Assembly (NCBI GenBank): GCA_009668015.1
Contig: WJYB01000003.1
Span: forward strand, 248,001 to 312,000
Source: Enterobacteriaceae bacterium RIT714
GTDB taxonomy: Bacteria; Pseudomonadota; Gammaproteobacteria; Enterobacterales; Enterobacteriaceae
Length of the DNA stretch: 64,000 nucleotides
Reading direction: 5' to 3'
Under the pieces are notes generated by a model. It made no database searches, was not told the DNA's origin, and saw only the letters and a program-made list of their open reading frames with translations. Shown in pieces: positions 37,335 through 47,757 of this stretch (within the stretch, counting starts at the first letter, position 1; each line of letters starts with the position of its first letter). Made by a program: the position numbers and the translations under genes.

Positions 37335-37820
37335 ATGTCGCAACTGACCCACATTAACGCCGCTGGCGAAGCGCATATGGTGGACGTGTCCGCCAAAGCT
37401 GAAACGGTGCGCGAAGCGCGTGCCGAAGCCTTCGTCACCATGTTGCCGGAAACGCTGGCGATGATTATCGACGGCAGTCACCACAAAGGTGATGTCTTTG
37501 CCACCGCCCGCATCGCGGGGATCCAGGCCGCAAAACGCACCTGGGATCTGATCCCGCTGTGCCATCCGCTGATGCTGAGTAAAGTCGAAGTGAATCTGCT
37601 GGCCGAGCCGGAACATCATCGGGTACGTATCGAATCCTTATGCCGTCTCACCGGTAAAACGGGCGTAGAAATGGAGGCACTCACCGCGGCTTCCGTCGCG
37701 GCGCTGACCATCTACGATATGTGCAAAGCCGTCCAGAAGGACATGGTGATTGGCCCGGTTCGCCTGCTGGCGAAAAGCGGCGGCAAATCCGGAGATTTCA
37801 GGGCGGACAATCATGATTAA
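37335..37820 (+). CDS. moaC: cyclic pyranopterin monophosphate synthase MoaC
   Basis: MoaC rearranges 3',8-cyclo-GTP to cyclic pyranopterin monophosphate. The 161 residues match E. coli in length; family motifs [16 protein letters not shown] near 17, [15 protein letters not shown] near 73 and [23 protein letters not shown] near 110 contain conserved catalytic residues, including the Asp and Lys of DMCKA. It begins 3 bp after moaB and overlaps moaD by 8 bp. Confidence 0.96.
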   Translation: MSQLTHINAAGEAHMVDVSAKAETVREARAEAFVTMLPETLAMIIDGSHHKGDVFATARIAGIQAAKRTWDLIPLCHPLMLSKVEVNLLAEPEHHRVRIESLCRLTGKTGVEMEALTAASVAALTIYDMCKAVQKDMVIGPVRLLAKSGGKSGDFRADNHD

Positions 37821-38058
37821 AGTTCTCTTTTTTGCTCAGGTGCGTGAGCTGGTCAACACCGACAGCCTGACGCTTGACGCCTCTTTTGACACCGTAGAAG
37901 CGCTTCGCGCGCATCTGGCTGCGCAAAACGATCGCTGGGCGCTGGCGCTGGAGGAGGGCAAACTGCTGGCGGCCGTCAACCAGACGCTGGTGGATTTTAC
38001 CCATCCCGTGAATACGGGCGATGAAGTGGCCTTTTTCCCGCCGGTCACAGGGGGCTAA
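37813..38058 (+). CDS. moaD: molybdopterin synthase small subunit MoaD
   Basis: MoaD is the ubiquitin-fold sulfur carrier of molybdopterin synthase. The 81-residue protein ends in Gly-Gly (PPVTGG), which is adenylylated by MoeB and thiocarboxylated. The start [13 protein letters not shown] at 37813 overlaps moaC by 8 bp; the longer frame from 37750 lies inside moaC. moaE follows after 2 bp. Confidence 0.95.
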   Translation: MIKVLFFAQVRELVNTDSLTLDASFDTVEALRAHLAAQNDRWALALEEGKLLAAVNQTLVDFTHPVNTGDEVAFFPPVTGG

Positions 38059-38060
38059 TC

Positions 38061-38513
38061 ATGGCTGACACGCGTATTATCGTCGGACCGGAGCGCTTCA
38101 ACGTCGGAACAGAATACAACTGGCTTGCCGAACGTGATGAAGATGGCGCGGTGGTGACGTTCACCGGAAAAGTGCGTAACCATAACCTCGGCGACGACGT
38201 TAGCGCGCTGACGCTGGAGCATTATCCCGGCATGACGGAAAAATCGCTCGCCGACATCGTTGAAGAGGCGCGTCGTCGCTGGCCTGTGGGCCGCGTGACG
38301 GTCATCCACCGCATCGGTGAAATGTGGCCCGGCGAGGAGATCGTCTTTGTTGGCGTGACCAGTTCGCATCGCGGCAGTGCATTTGAAGCGGCAGAGTTTA
38401 TGATGGATTATCTCAAAACCCGCGCCCCGTTCTGGAAGCGTGAAGCCACGCCAGAAGGCGAACGCTGGGTGGAATCGCGCGACAGCGACAAACAGGCTGC
38501 CCGACGCTGGTAA
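38061..38513 (+). CDS. moaE: molybdopterin synthase catalytic subunit MoaE
   Basis: MoaE transfers two sulfurs from MoaD thiocarboxylate to cPMP, forming molybdopterin. The 150-residue protein contains FTGKVRNHNLGDDVSALTLEHYPGMTEKSL near 37-66, the conserved HRIGEMWPGEEIVFV near 82, and the lysine-rich TRAPFWKREATPEGERWVES active-site segment near 115. It is the last gene of moaABCDE; ybhL follows after 57 bp and may be read through. Confidence 0.96.
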   Translation: MADTRIIVGPERFNVGTEYNWLAERDEDGAVVTFTGKVRNHNLGDDVSALTLEHYPGMTEKSLADIVEEARRRWPVGRVTVIHRIGEMWPGEEIVFVGVTSSHRGSAFEAAEFMMDYLKTRAPFWKREATPEGERWVESRDSDKQAARRW

Positions 38514-38570
38514 CCGGATGGCGTGGATGTGTTAATCTTACGGAGTGTGCCCACTTAATCAGGAGTTATC

Positions 38571-39278
38571 ATGGACCGATTTCCACGTTCGGATTCAATC
38601 GTTCAGCAGACGCGTAGCGGCCTGCAAACCTATATGGCGCAAGTCTATGGCTGGATGACCGTTGGCCTGTTACTCACGGCATTTATCGCGTGGTATGCAG
38701 CCAATACGCCGGCGCTGATGATGTTTATCTTTTCCAGCAAAATCACCTTCTTTGGGCTAATCATTGCTCAACTGGCGCTGGTGTTTGTGCTTTCCGGGCT
38801 GGTGCAAAAGCTCAGTGCGGGGATGGCGACGACGCTGTTTATGCTCTATTCGGCCCTCACCGGCCTGACGCTCTCCAGCATTTTTATTGTCTACACCTAT
38901 TCGTCTATCGCCAGTACCTTTGTGGTGGCAGGCGGGATGTTCGGCGCGATGAGCCTGTACGGCTATACCACTAAGCGCGATCTGAGCGGCCTCGGTAATA
39001 TGCTGTTTATGGCGCTGATCGGTATTGTCCTCGCCTCGCTGGTTAACTTCTGGCTGAAAAGCGAAGCGCTGATGTGGGCGGTGACTTATATCGGGGTGAT
39101 CGTCTTTGTCGGTCTGACCGCTTACGATACTCAGAAGCTGAAAAACATCGGCGAGCAAATTGATGTTCGCGACAGTTCCACACTGCGTAAATACGCCATT
39201 CTCGGCGCGTTAACTCTGTATCTGGACTTTATCAACCTGTTCCTGATGCTGCTGCGCATCTTTGGCAATCGCCGCTAA
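38571..39278 (+). CDS. ybhL: YbhL, Bax inhibitor-1 family membrane protein
   Basis: YbhL is a seven-helix inner-membrane protein of the BI-1/YccA family; members can leak Ca2+ or protons, but the function of YbhL is not established. The 235 residues (234 in E. coli) begin with a short cytoplasmic part, MDRFPRSDSIVQQTRSGLQTYMAQVYGWM, followed by seven hydrophobic stretches. The YDTQKLKNIGEQ loop near 184 and YLDFINLFLMLLRIFGNRR at the end contain family-typical Asp residues. Confidence 0.94.
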   Translation: MDRFPRSDSIVQQTRSGLQTYMAQVYGWMTVGLLLTAFIAWYAANTPALMMFIFSSKITFFGLIIAQLALVFVLSGLVQKLSAGMATTLFMLYSALTGLTLSSIFIVYTYSSIASTFVVAGGMFGAMSLYGYTTKRDLSGLGNMLFMALIGIVLASLVNFWLKSEALMWAVTYIGVIVFVGLTAYDTQKLKNIGEQIDVRDSSTLRKYAILGALTLYLDFINLFLMLLRIFGNRR

Positions 39279-39285
39279 TCCTCCT

Positions 39286-39318
39286 CCCTCACACGCCCCA
39301 AAAGGGAGCGTGTGAGGG
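39286..39318. terminator. long hairpin between ybhL and ybhN
   Basis: CCCTCACACGC (39286-39296) pairs with GCGTGTGAGGG (39308-39318), and the loop itself can pair through CCC/GGG. Neither side has a T-run, so it is not a canonical intrinsic terminator, although it lies exactly between converging genes. Confidence 0.55.
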
Positions 39319-39323
39319 AATCA

Positions 39324-40286
39324 TCATTTCGCCATGGCCTTCTCGTTTTTGGCCCGCAACTTTTTCGCCCGACTCTCCAGCATCAAATAGCAAACCGTGG
39401 CCAGCGCCAGCGGCAGGAAATAATAGAGCATTCGATAGGCCAGCAGCGCGGCGATAATCGTACCGTGCGAGACATGCTCACCCGCCAGCAGCGCGATAAA
39501 TACCGCCTCCAGCACGCCGATCCCGGCCGGGATATGAACGATCACTCCGGCGATACTGCTGACCAGCAGCACGCCCAGAACGAAGAAATAATTCACCTCC
39601 TCGCCAATCAGCAGCCAGATGATCGCCCCCATCACCATCCAGTTGGCGCTGGAAATCACCATCTGCAACACGGCAAATTTCCACGAGGGTAAAACCAGCT
39701 TTTGCCCTTTGACGGTCATATGACGTCGTTTAGCAAACGCGCAGGCCCACAGATAGGCGGCGATGATCAGCAGCAGGACAATACCTAAAATGCGCAGGGT
39801 CGCTTCGTCGATATACCAGTGCGCGGGCAGCTGAACCACCCCGACGGTGAAAATCACCCCGCCGAGCAGAATATAGCCCAGCCAGTTGGTGGTAATGCTT
39901 AGCGAGAAAATACGCGTAATGGTACTGCCCGGCAGCCCAAGGCGCGAGTACAGGCGATAGCGCATGCCAATGCCGCCCACCCAGGTACTGAGCGTCAGGT
40001 TGAAGGCGTAGCAGATAAACGACACCAGCATCACCTGGCGTTTTGCCAGCTTATGCCCGCAATAGGCCCGCCCCAGCAGGTCATAGCAGCCATAAATCAG
40101 ATAGCTCAGTATGACCAGGCCAACGGCGGTCAGCAGCACCATACGGTTATAATTACGAATAACCTTCCACACCTCTGCCCAGTCGATTTTTTGTGCGTAC
40201 ACCACCAGTAAAACGGCGACAGCGATAAAAAATAGCCAGGTGAGGATTTTCTTTGCCAGTCGCCAGCGGGGATGAGATTTGCTCAT
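39324..40286 (-). CDS. ybhN: YbhN, lysylphosphatidylglycerol synthase-like membrane protein
   Basis: YbhN is an inner-membrane protein of the UPF0104/MprF-transmembrane (flippase-like) family. The 320 residues hold about eight hydrophobic segments with NLTLSTWVGGIGMRYRLYSRLGLPGS in the middle, a sequence typical of the family. No soluble synthase domain is present, so it may move or accommodate a lipid rather than modify it. It is the last gene of a three-gene unit ybhP-clsB-ybhN, with 1-bp and 4-bp overlaps, which suggests a phospholipid-related role. Confidence 0.9.
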   Translation of the reverse strand: MSKSHPRWRLAKKILTWLFFIAVAVLLVVYAQKIDWAEVWKVIRNYNRMVLLTAVGLVILSYLIYGCYDLLGRAYCGHKLAKRQVMLVSFICYAFNLTLSTWVGGIGMRYRLYSRLGLPGSTITRIFSLSITTNWLGYILLGGVIFTVGVVQLPAHWYIDEATLRILGIVLLLIIAAYLWACAFAKRRHMTVKGQKLVLPSWKFAVLQMVISSANWMVMGAIIWLLIGEEVNYFFVLGVLLVSSIAGVIVHIPAGIGVLEAVFIALLAGEHVSHGTIIAALLAYRMLYYFLPLALATVCYLMLESRAKKLRAKNEKAMAK

Positions 40287-41527
40287 TATGGTTTTACCCC
40301 TGTGTTTTCGGCTTCAATCCGATCCTGCGTTTCCATTTCAGGTTGTACTGGCGCAGGGACCTGCGCGAGCTTTGGCGTATGGGCTGGCAGCCAGCCGACC
40401 AGCGCCGGGAAGTGGCGCAGGAAGTGGAACACCACCACGCTTTTGGTCAGATTCCACCAGGTGCGTTTCGGCACCATCGAATCATCCACCCGTACGCAGT
40501 CGCGGGCAATAATGCCGTTCAGGTTGTCGCGAAGGGTCTGATTAAACTCGCGATCGTGAATGATCAGATTGGCTTCCAGATTCAGAGACAGGCTCAGGGG
40601 ATCGAGATTACTGGAGCCGACCGTTGCCCAGTGATCGTCCATCAGCGCCACTTTTCCGTGCAGTGGTCTGCGGCGGTACTCGTATATCTGCACGCCGCCT
40701 TTGACCAGATAGTCGTACAGCAACCGCGCGCCTACGGTGACAATCGGCATATCCGGCTCACCCTGCACAATCAGCTTGACCCGGACACCGCGCCGCGCGG
40801 CGTTGCGCATGGCGTGCAGCAGACGATAGCCCGGGAAGAAATAGGCGTTGGCGATAATCACTTCGCGCTTCGCATTGGCGAGCATCTTCAGATAATGGCG
40901 TTCAATATCGTCGCGATGTTCACCATTATCGCGCCAGATAAACAGCGCCTGCGCTTCGCCCGGCTGGCGGTTCTCTTCCGGGCGATGACGACGTTTCCAC
41001 CATCGACGCGCCACTGACTGACCCGGCAGGTTTTCCAGCTCGAACAGCAAAATATCCTGCACCACCGGGCCTTCAACTCTTACCGCATAATCTTGTTTGG
41101 CTTCCGGGCCATAATCAGACATGTGCTCATCGGAGTAGTTAATGCCTCCCACGAAGGCGACGGTATCATCCACCACCACAATTTTGCGGTGCATGCGGCG
41201 AAAGACGTTCGTGCGCATCCCCAGCAGCGGAGGGCGCGGGTCGTAATAGCGGAACACTACGCCCGCAGCGGTGAGCTCGTTAACAAAGTTATCGCTGAGA
41301 TCCGGTGAACCGTAACCGTCCAGCAACACTTCGACTTTCACTCCGCGCTGGGCGGCACGCAGAACGGCCTCGTGGAGCTGACGGCCTACGCCGTCCTCAA
41401 ACCAGATAAAGGTCTCAAGGATAATTTTGTGCTGTGCGCCGTCGAGCGCGGCAAAGACTGCCGGATAATAGTTATCGCCATTCTCCAGCAGCTGGATTCG
41501 GTTTCCTTCTCGCCATGAACTTTTCAT
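40286..41527 (-). CDS. clsB: cardiolipin synthase B
   Basis: ClsB (YbhO) is a phospholipase D-superfamily enzyme that makes cardiolipin and can make phosphatidylglycerol. The 413-residue protein has two HKD motifs: [18 protein letters not shown] near 113 and [18 protein letters not shown] near 291. There is no long N-terminal membrane domain, as expected for ClsB rather than ClsA. It overlaps ybhP by 4 bp (ATGA) and ybhN by 1 bp. E. coli work shows that YbhP co-expression aids ClsB-dependent synthesis of phosphatidyltrehalose-like or other products only in special conditions; I take only the operon link as evidence here. Confidence 0.94.
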   Translation of the reverse strand: MKSSWREGNRIQLLENGDNYYPAVFAALDGAQHKIILETFIWFEDGVGRQLHEAVLRAAQRGVKVEVLLDGYGSPDLSDNFVNELTAAGVVFRYYDPRPPLLGMRTNVFRRMHRKIVVVDDTVAFVGGINYSDEHMSDYGPEAKQDYAVRVEGPVVQDILLFELENLPGQSVARRWWKRRHRPEENRQPGEAQALFIWRDNGEHRDDIERHYLKMLANAKREVIIANAYFFPGYRLLHAMRNAARRGVRVKLIVQGEPDMPIVTVGARLLYDYLVKGGVQIYEYRRRPLHGKVALMDDHWATVGSSNLDPLSLSLNLEANLIIHDREFNQTLRDNLNGIIARDCVRVDDSMVPKRTWWNLTKSVVVFHFLRHFPALVGWLPAHTPKLAQVPAPVQPEMETQDRIEAENTGVKP

Positions 41528-42285
41528 AAGTGGATCTCCGCACTTAAAGGGGCATGGTCGGACAAATGCCGCCAGCTACGCAGCGTCAGCGCGTTGGGAC
41601 TGCTGGCATGCGCGTTTTTGACGTAAATACGATCCAGGCGCAGCAGGGGAAACCCCACCGGGAAGGTGCGCGCCGGGCGGCCATGGGCACGGGTGAAAAT
41701 CTCATCAAGGCCCGCATGCGCTTTCAACGGATGGTTGGCTCGCAGCCGCCAGTCGTTAAAATCCCCGGCGATAACCACCGGGTCGCCTTGCGGTAAGGCA
41801 TTCACCCACTGTGTCATCATCTTCAGCTGCGCCTGACGATGCGCTTCCCGCAGGCCGAGATGCACGCAGCCCACATGGACCGGAAAGGCCAGATCCGGCG
41901 GGGTGATGCGGCAGTAAAGTAAGCCGCGTTTTTCGCTTTCGCCCACCGAAACGTCGTGATTTTCATAGTGCTCGATGGGGAAACGCGACAGTACCGCATT
42001 GCCGTGATGCCCTTCGGGATAGACCGCATTTCGCCCGTAGGCGTAATCGCTCCACATGGTATCGGCCAGAAATTCGTAGTGCGTGGTATCGGGCCAGTTT
42101 TCAATATGCATCGGGTGAACGTCATGCGCGCCCATCACTTCCTGAAGACAGACAATATCGGCGCCGACGGTCCGTACCGCGTCACGCAGCTCGGGTAAAA
42201 TGAAGCGGCGATTAAATGTCGTGAAGCCTTTGTGTGTGTTAATCGTCAATATTTTTAATGAAAAATGCCGGGTTTGTTGGGTCAT
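41524..42285 (-). CDS. ybhP: YbhP, endonuclease/exonuclease/phosphatase-fold protein
   Basis: YbhP belongs to the EEP (DNase I-like) metal-dependent phosphodiesterase superfamily; no substrate is established. The 253 residues carry the superfamily motifs LTINTHKG near 13, [13 protein letters not shown] (metal Glu) near 46, GCVHLGL near 139, [10 protein letters not shown] (catalytic Asp and Asn) near 172 and the final [13 protein letters not shown] (catalytic His). No signal peptide is evident. Position at the head of the clsB operon hints at a phospholipid or phosphodiester substrate, which is inference. Confidence 0.9.
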   Translation of the reverse strand: MTQQTRHFSLKILTINTHKGFTTFNRRFILPELRDAVRTVGADIVCLQEVMGAHDVHPMHIENWPDTTHYEFLADTMWSDYAYGRNAVYPEGHHGNAVLSRFPIEHYENHDVSVGESEKRGLLYCRITPPDLAFPVHVGCVHLGLREAHRQAQLKMMTQWVNALPQGDPVVIAGDFNDWRLRANHPLKAHAGLDEIFTRAHGRPARTFPVGFPLLRLDRIYVKNAHASSPNALTLRSWRHLSDHAPLSAEIHL

Positions 42286-42352
42286 ATGCTCCTGCCAGCG
42301 TCACTATCCTGATGAAAATAAAGTGTAGTAGGCGTCACAAAAAGATGCGGCG

Positions 42353-42370
42353 TTACGGAATTTTCCGTAA
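42353..42370. promoter_or_regulatory. 18-bp palindrome between ybhP and ybhQ
   Basis: TTACGGAA-TT-TTCCGTAA is an almost perfect dyad in the 133-bp divergent gap, about 50 bp before ybhQ and 67 bp before ybhP. It could be an operator; I do not recognise the regulator. Confidence 0.5.
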
Positions 42371-42418
42371 AGTGCGGTACTCTGAACTAGCAGAGAAATA
42401 TCCTTCAGGAGAGAAGCC

Positions 42419-42829
42419 ATGAAGTGGCAACAACGCGTTCGTGTCGCAACAGGTCTTAGTTGCTGGCAGATTATGTTGCATTTACTGGTCGTGGCGGTAC
42501 TGGTAATGGGCTGGATGAGCCGTAACCTGGTGCACGTTGGCCTGGGATTGTGCGTGATGTATGGCGTCACCGTGCTGTCGATGCTGTTTTTACAGCGTCA
42601 CCATGAAGCACGCTGGCGGGAAGTGGGTGATGTGCTCGAAGAGCTCACCACCACCTGGTATTTTGGCGCGGCGTTAATCGTCTTATGGCTGTTGTCGCGC
42701 GTATTGCAAAACAACCTGCTGCTGGCCCTCGCGGGTCTGGCTATCCTCGCAGGGCCTGCGGTCGTCTCACTGCTGACCAAAGAGAAGAAGTTAGGCGATA
42801 TTACGCCTAAACATCGCGTACGCCACTGA
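42419..42829 (+). CDS. ybhQ: YbhQ, small inner-membrane protein
   Basis: YbhQ is a conserved 136-residue membrane protein of unknown function. Four hydrophobic helices are visible (about residues 18-35, 38-56, 77-95 and 99-115), with a charged C-terminal tail [22 protein letters not shown] lies 10-14 bp before the ATG. Its 3' end overlaps the convergent ybhR by 39 bp. Confidence 0.9.
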   Translation: MKWQQRVRVATGLSCWQIMLHLLVVAVLVMGWMSRNLVHVGLGLCVMYGVTVLSMLFLQRHHEARWREVGDVLEELTTTWYFGAALIVLWLLSRVLQNNLLLALAGLAILAGPAVVSLLTKEKKLGDITPKHRVRH

Positions 42830-43897
42830 ACCCGTCGTGGCCGCTATGACCAGTAGCGGCCACAAACTTCCCCAGACAATATCCAGACTCGCATCCTTCA
42901 GATAGATCTGCTTGGTGATATCGGTAAAGTGCCGAATCGGATTCACCCACGTCAAATTCTGTAGCCAGACCGGCATGTTTTCGACCGGCGAGACATAACC
43001 CGACAGCAAAATCGCCGGCATCATAAAGACAAACACGCCGATAAATGCCTGCTGTTGCGTTGAGCACAGCGCCGAAATCAACAGCCCGAATCCCACCAGC
43101 GACAGCCCGTAAATCAGCATCGTGAAGTAAAACAGCGCCAGCGATCCGGCAAACGGAATTTGATAGGCCCAGATGCCTATTCCCAGCACAATGCTGGCCT
43201 GGAAGGTGGCAACGATAAGAGCCGGAACCGCCTTGCCGACAAAAATCTGCCAGGTAGACAGCGGCGAGACTAACAGCTGATCCAGCGTACCCTGTTCACG
43301 TTCGCGAGCCACCGACAGCGACGTCACAATCATCACCCCGATGGTGGTGATCATCGCGATGAGTGACGGCACTACGAACCATTTGTAATCGAGGTTCGGG
43401 TTATACCAGTTACGCACCACCAGTTCGCTGTTATTGGGTCTGGCTTTCCCCTCCATTAACTCCTGCTGATAGTTCTTCACCACCTGTTGCAGATAATTGG
43501 CGGCAATCTGTGCGCTGTTGGAGTTACGCCCGTCAAGAATCAACTGCATCGGCGCGGTCTGGAAGGTATCCAGATTGCGGGAAAAATCGGCCGGGAAACG
43601 CACCAGCAGCAGCGCCTTTTGCGTATCAATGGTGGGCTGAATCTCCTGCGGGCTCTTCAGCAGCAAAACATGAGTAAAAGCTTTGGCGCGGGCAAAACGT
43701 TGCGTCAGCTCTACCGAATGTTTGCCGTTATCTTCGCTGTACACCGCGATGGTGGCATTGGTCACTTCAAGCGTTGCGGCAAAGGGGAACAGCAGCACCT
43801 GGATAAGCACCGGCAGGATAAGGATCGCGCGGGTTTGCGGTTCACGCAGCAGCGATTGCAGCTCTTTACGAATTAATGTCCACAGACGATGAAACAT
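42791..43897 (-). CDS. ybhR: YbhR, ABC-2 exporter permease
   Basis: YbhR is one of two ABC-2 type permeases of the YbhGFSR tripartite exporter, implicated in E. coli in export of cefoperazone, chloramphenicol and tetracycline and in Na+(Li+)/H+ antiport. The 368-residue protein has one N-terminal helix (about 23-45), a large periplasmic loop, and five C-terminal helices from about 175; the loop [16 protein letters not shown] (about 205) is the ABC-2 family mark. It is the last gene of the cecR operon, 9 bp after ybhS. Confidence 0.93.
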   Translation of the reverse strand: MFHRLWTLIRKELQSLLREPQTRAILILPVLIQVLLFPFAATLEVTNATIAVYSEDNGKHSVELTQRFARAKAFTHVLLLKSPQEIQPTIDTQKALLLVRFPADFSRNLDTFQTAPMQLILDGRNSNSAQIAANYLQQVVKNYQQELMEGKARPNNSELVVRNWYNPNLDYKWFVVPSLIAMITTIGVMIVTSLSVAREREQGTLDQLLVSPLSTWQIFVGKAVPALIVATFQASIVLGIGIWAYQIPFAGSLALFYFTMLIYGLSLVGFGLLISALCSTQQQAFIGVFVFMMPAILLSGYVSPVENMPVWLQNLTWVNPIRHFTDITKQIYLKDASLDIVWGSLWPLLVIAATTGSVAYAMFRRNIA

Positions 43898-43906
43898 ATG
43901 CGCTCC

Positions 43907-45040
43907 TTAATCCAGCCGCCGTTTGGTTTTCATCCATGTCAGGCCGATAAACATCACTGCCGACGCCATCAAAAAAAGAATATTGACGACCAGCACCACC
44001 GGAATATTGCCCGCCAGAAACAGGCTTTGCAGCGTATTGACGAAATAACGAGCCGGGATGATATAGGTCACCGCGCGGATCACCGCCGGCATACTGTCTA
44101 TCTGGAAAATAAAGCCCGAGAGCATAATCGACGGCAGAAACGCGGCATTCAGCGCCACCTGCGCGGCGTTAAACTGATTACGGGTAATGGTTGAGATCAG
44201 CAGTCCCATGCCTAAGGTACTGAGCAAAAACAGGCTGGTGATTAAGAACAGCAGGATCAGCGAGCCGCGATAAGGCACACCGAGAATAAACACCGACACC
44301 AGCATACAGAGCAGCATCGCCAGCATCCCGAGGAAGTAGTAGGGGATCAGCTTGCAGAGCAGCAGTTCAACGCGCGTCACCTCGGTGGACAGCAGCGCCT
44401 CCATCGTGCCACGCTCCCATTCACGGGCGATCACCAGCGAGGTGAGGATCGCGCCAATCACCGTCATGATGATGGTGACGGCCCCCGGAATGATAAAGTG
44501 CTGGCTGATGGCGGCGGGGTTGAACCAGTAGCGGGTTTGCACGTCAATCAGCGGTTCAAACGTCTCTCCGCGATCTTCCGCCCGCTGCATCTGCCACAGC
44601 TGCCAGATCCCCTCAACATAGCCCTGCACAAAGTTTGCGGTGTTGGGCTCGCTGCCGTCGGTGATCACCTGAAGAGGAGCATCCGCACCGGGCCGCGCCA
44701 TATTGGCGGCAAAATCGACCGGGATCACCACCATTCCGCGAATACGCCCGGCCTGCATCATTTGCACCAGCTGCTGGCGATTATCGCTAATCGTAGCGTC
44801 AATGTAGGGTGAGCCGGTCATGGCATGGGTGAAATCCAGCGCCTCTTCACTGCGTTGTTCCAGCAAAATCCCGACCCGCAGTTTGCTGGAGTCGAGGTTT
44901 ATCCCGTAGCCAAAAATAAACAGCAGCAGGAGGGGGATAACCACCGCAATCAGCCAGCTACTCGGATCGCGGACGATCTGCCGCGTCTCTTTGATGCACA
45001 ACGCCCGCACCCGACGCCAGGAAATCGCCTTAGTGCTCAT
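43907..45040 (-). CDS. ybhS: YbhS, ABC-2 exporter permease
   Basis: YbhS is the partner permease of YbhR. The 377 residues have an N-terminal helix (about 30-48, [19 protein letters not shown]), a periplasmic loop of about 130 residues, and further helices from about 185; [19 protein letters not shown] is the ABC-2 family loop. The start [10 protein letters not shown] at 45040 is favoured because AAGGAG is 8 bp upstream; an ATG at 45046 is too close to it. The gene overlaps ybhF by 11 bp, so the two are probably translationally coupled. Confidence 0.93.
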   Translation of the reverse strand: MSTKAISWRRVRALCIKETRQIVRDPSSWLIAVVIPLLLLFIFGYGINLDSSKLRVGILLEQRSEEALDFTHAMTGSPYIDATISDNRQQLVQMMQAGRIRGMVVIPVDFAANMARPGADAPLQVITDGSEPNTANFVQGYVEGIWQLWQMQRAEDRGETFEPLIDVQTRYWFNPAAISQHFIIPGAVTIIMTVIGAILTSLVIAREWERGTMEALLSTEVTRVELLLCKLIPYYFLGMLAMLLCMLVSVFILGVPYRGSLILLFLITSLFLLSTLGMGLLISTITRNQFNAAQVALNAAFLPSIMLSGFIFQIDSMPAVIRAVTYIIPARYFVNTLQSLFLAGNIPVVLVVNILFLMASAVMFIGLTWMKTKRRLD

Positions 45041-46769
45041 TCGCATGCTCCTTGTCCCAGTCGTTAATCAGGGTGATAAAGGCCTGCTCCATCGTCGGAT
45101 CCTGCTGCTCATCGTCGGCGGCCTGCGCTTTTAAATCGTCCGGCGTGCCGTGCGCAATCAGTTTGCCGCGATAGACCAGGCCAATACGGTCGCAATACTC
45201 GGCTTCATCCATAAAGTGGGTGGTGACCATCACGGTGACTCCTTTCTCCACCATGCTATTGATATGCAGCCAAAATTCGCGGCGAGTGATGGGATCAACT
45301 CCGGAGGTCGGCTCATCGAGAAACAGAATATCCGGCTCGTGCATCAGGGAACACGCCAGCGCCAGACGCTGTTTAAAGCCAAGCGGCAGGGCGTCGGTGG
45401 CGTGCGAGGCAATATGGGTCAGGCCAAACGCGTCGCTCATGCGGGCGATTTTTTCACTTTGCGCCCGCCCGCGCAGGCCGTAGACGCCAGAGAAAAAACG
45501 CAAATTCTGTTCGACGGTCAGGTTGCTGTAGAGCGAGAACTTTTGCGCCATATAGCCCAGATGCTGGCGCGCTTTGCCCGAGCTGACTTTGAGATCCATA
45601 TCCAGCACCAGCGCTTTACCGGATGTAGGGACCAGCAGACCGCACATCATTTTAAAGGTGGTGGATTTGCCCGCGCCGTTCGGTCCCAGCAGGCCGAATA
45701 TCTCACCGCGTTGCACCGAGAAATTCACATTATCCGTCGCGGCGAAATCACCAAATTTTTTGGTCAGCGCTTTGGCTTCAATGACCGTTTCGCCGGGCGT
45801 GCCTTCCACCGTATGCAAAATGGCGCCAAGAGGAGATTCAGACGTACCCGCACCGCCCAGCAAATCAATAAACGCATCCTCAAAGCGTGGCGCCGTCTCT
45901 TCAATTTCAACCGGCGGCATGCCTTGTGCAGAGCGAATATCGTCCGCGGTGGACTCTTTTTTCAGGATCACGCGCACCGAGCGCCCCTGGATCATGCCAT
46001 CGCTGACCTGCGGCAATTTCAGCACGCGCTGCAATAACTGGCGGTTGGTTTCATCCGGGCTGTGCAGTAAAAAACAGCGTCCTGCCATTTTTTGCGTCAG
46101 GGCGGTGGGTTCGCCCTGATACAGCAGCTCGCCCTCGTTCATCAACAGCACGTCGCGACACTGTTCTGCTTCGTCGAGATAGGATGTGCTCCAGAGGATC
46201 AACATGCCATCGCCAGCCAGTTCGTGGACCATTTGCCACAGCTCGCGCCGCGAAATGGGATCCACGCCGACGCCGGGTTCATCAAGCAGCAGAACCTTTG
46301 GCTCGCCCACCAGGGTGCAGGCCAGCCCCAGCTTCTGCTTCATCCCGCCGGAAAGCTTACCGGCCAGGCGGTCGGTGAAGGGGCCGAGTGAGGTGAACTC
46401 AAGCAAACGGGCAAAGGTTTTTTGCCGGGTTTCTCCGGTGACGCTGCGCAAATCGGCATACAGGTTAAGGTTTTCCATCACCGTCAGATCTTCGTACAGG
46501 CCAAATTTCTGCGGCATGTAACCCAGCATCGCATGCAGTTCGCTGTCGTTTTGGATCGGATCCAGCCCCAGCACGCTGGTGCTCCCCTCGTCGGGCTTGA
46601 GCAGACCGGCAAGCATCCGCATCAGCGTGGTTTTTCCCGCGCCATCGGGGCCCACCAGGCCGGTCACATAGCCTTTTTGCAGCGTGCAATTCAGCGGGGC
46701 AACGGCGGGTTTATCCATTCCCGCAAAGCGTTTTACCAGGTCGTTAAGTTGGATAACCGCGTCATTCAT
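45030..46769 (-). CDS. ybhF: YbhF, duplicated ABC exporter ATPase
   Basis: YbhF powers the YbhRS permeases and consists of two fused ABC domains (579 residues; 578 in E. coli). Domain 1 has Walker A GPDGAGKT at 40-47, signature LSGGM at 139-143 and Walker [12 protein letters not shown] near 160. Domain 2 has Walker A GPNGAGKS at 362-369, a divergent signature LPLGF at 461-465 and Walker [13 protein letters not shown] near 481. The asymmetry suggests one of the two ATP sites may be weak. It overlaps ybhG by 8 bp and ybhS by 11 bp. Confidence 0.94.
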   Translation of the reverse strand: MNDAVIQLNDLVKRFAGMDKPAVAPLNCTLQKGYVTGLVGPDGAGKTTLMRMLAGLLKPDEGSTSVLGLDPIQNDSELHAMLGYMPQKFGLYEDLTVMENLNLYADLRSVTGETRQKTFARLLEFTSLGPFTDRLAGKLSGGMKQKLGLACTLVGEPKVLLLDEPGVGVDPISRRELWQMVHELAGDGMLILWSTSYLDEAEQCRDVLLMNEGELLYQGEPTALTQKMAGRCFLLHSPDETNRQLLQRVLKLPQVSDGMIQGRSVRVILKKESTADDIRSAQGMPPVEIEETAPRFEDAFIDLLGGAGTSESPLGAILHTVEGTPGETVIEAKALTKKFGDFAATDNVNFSVQRGEIFGLLGPNGAGKSTTFKMMCGLLVPTSGKALVLDMDLKVSSGKARQHLGYMAQKFSLYSNLTVEQNLRFFSGVYGLRGRAQSEKIARMSDAFGLTHIASHATDALPLGFKQRLALACSLMHEPDILFLDEPTSGVDPITRREFWLHINSMVEKGVTVMVTTHFMDEAEYCDRIGLVYRGKLIAHGTPDDLKAQAADDEQQDPTMEQAFITLINDWDKEHANEH

Positions 46770-47757
46770 GTCCTTCCCCGTCGTTGAATTTCACCGTAAT
46801 CGGCATGCCCTGACGCAGTGCGTCGTCGGCATCGGTAACGATAATGCGCAGGCGATAGACAAGGTCTGTGCGCAGATCGGGGGTTTCGACGGTTTTCGGG
46901 GTAAATTCAGCGGTGGGAGAAACAAACCCCACTTTACCGTGATACGGCTTGTCGGGTCGCCCATCGGTATAGAGCAGCAGTTCGCGTCCCGGCTGCGCCT
47001 GGTTGAGATTCGGCTCGTCAATGTAGGCGCGGACCCACACCGGACGGGTGAGGGAGAGAGTGAGAACCGTGCTGCCTGCGCTTAACATGCTGCCTGGCTC
47101 AACGGCGCGGGTCATCAGCGTGCCGTCAGACGGCGCCACCAGCGTGGTGTCATGTAAATCCAGCTCGGCCTGCGCCAGCTGCGCCTGAGCCTGTTCGAGG
47201 CTGGCTTTTGCCTGTTCGATATCCTGCGGACGGTTACCGGTGCGGTACTGGCTGAGTTTATCCTGCGCCGATTTTAATGTGGCCTGGGCCTGATCGCGCG
47301 AGGAGCGCGCATTTTCGAGATCGTTGGCCGAGATGGTGCGGCTTTTCCATAACCCTTGCTGGCGGTTAAAGAAGTTTTGCGCATAGTCGTAAGCGGCCTG
47401 CGCCTGTTTCACGGCCGCGGCGGCCTGGGCAACTTCTTCATCCCTATAGCCCGCTTTCATTAAATCATACTGCGCCTGGGCCACCGACACGCTGGCTTTA
47501 GCCTGCATCAGCGCGTTTTCGTACGGGGCTTTATCCAGCTGACCGAGCACCTGCCCGGCTTTGATCGCATCGCCTTCGTCAACCGTGAGCGATGCCAGGC
47601 GACCCCCGACGCGGAAACTCATATTGAGCGTACGAATATCCACGTTGCCGTAGAGCGTAAGACCGCGATCCTGCTGGCTCTGATACCACAGCCAGCCGCC
47701 GATCCCGGCTGCCAGCACAACGACCACCGCCAGGATGGCGACGACAGGTTTTTTCAT
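46762..47757 (-). CDS. ybhG: YbhG, HlyD-family membrane fusion protein
   Basis: YbhG is the periplasmic adaptor linking the YbhFSR exporter to an outer-membrane channel, presumably TolC. The 331 residues begin with a membrane anchor or signal ([22 protein letters not shown]), then a biotinyl-lipoyl-like half ([14 protein letters not shown] near 62), a long Gln/Ala-rich alpha-helical hairpin (about 75-200, YEN...[12 protein letters not shown]), and a beta-barrel domain. It overlaps cecR by 4 bp at its start and ybhF at its end. Confidence 0.93.
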   Translation of the reverse strand: MKKPVVAILAVVVVLAAGIGGWLWYQSQQDRGLTLYGNVDIRTLNMSFRVGGRLASLTVDEGDAIKAGQVLGQLDKAPYENALMQAKASVSVAQAQYDLMKAGYRDEEVAQAAAAVKQAQAAYDYAQNFFNRQQGLWKSRTISANDLENARSSRDQAQATLKSAQDKLSQYRTGNRPQDIEQAKASLEQAQAQLAQAELDLHDTTLVAPSDGTLMTRAVEPGSMLSAGSTVLTLSLTRPVWVRAYIDEPNLNQAQPGRELLLYTDGRPDKPYHGKVGFVSPTAEFTPKTVETPDLRTDLVYRLRIIVTDADDALRQGMPITVKFNDGEGHE

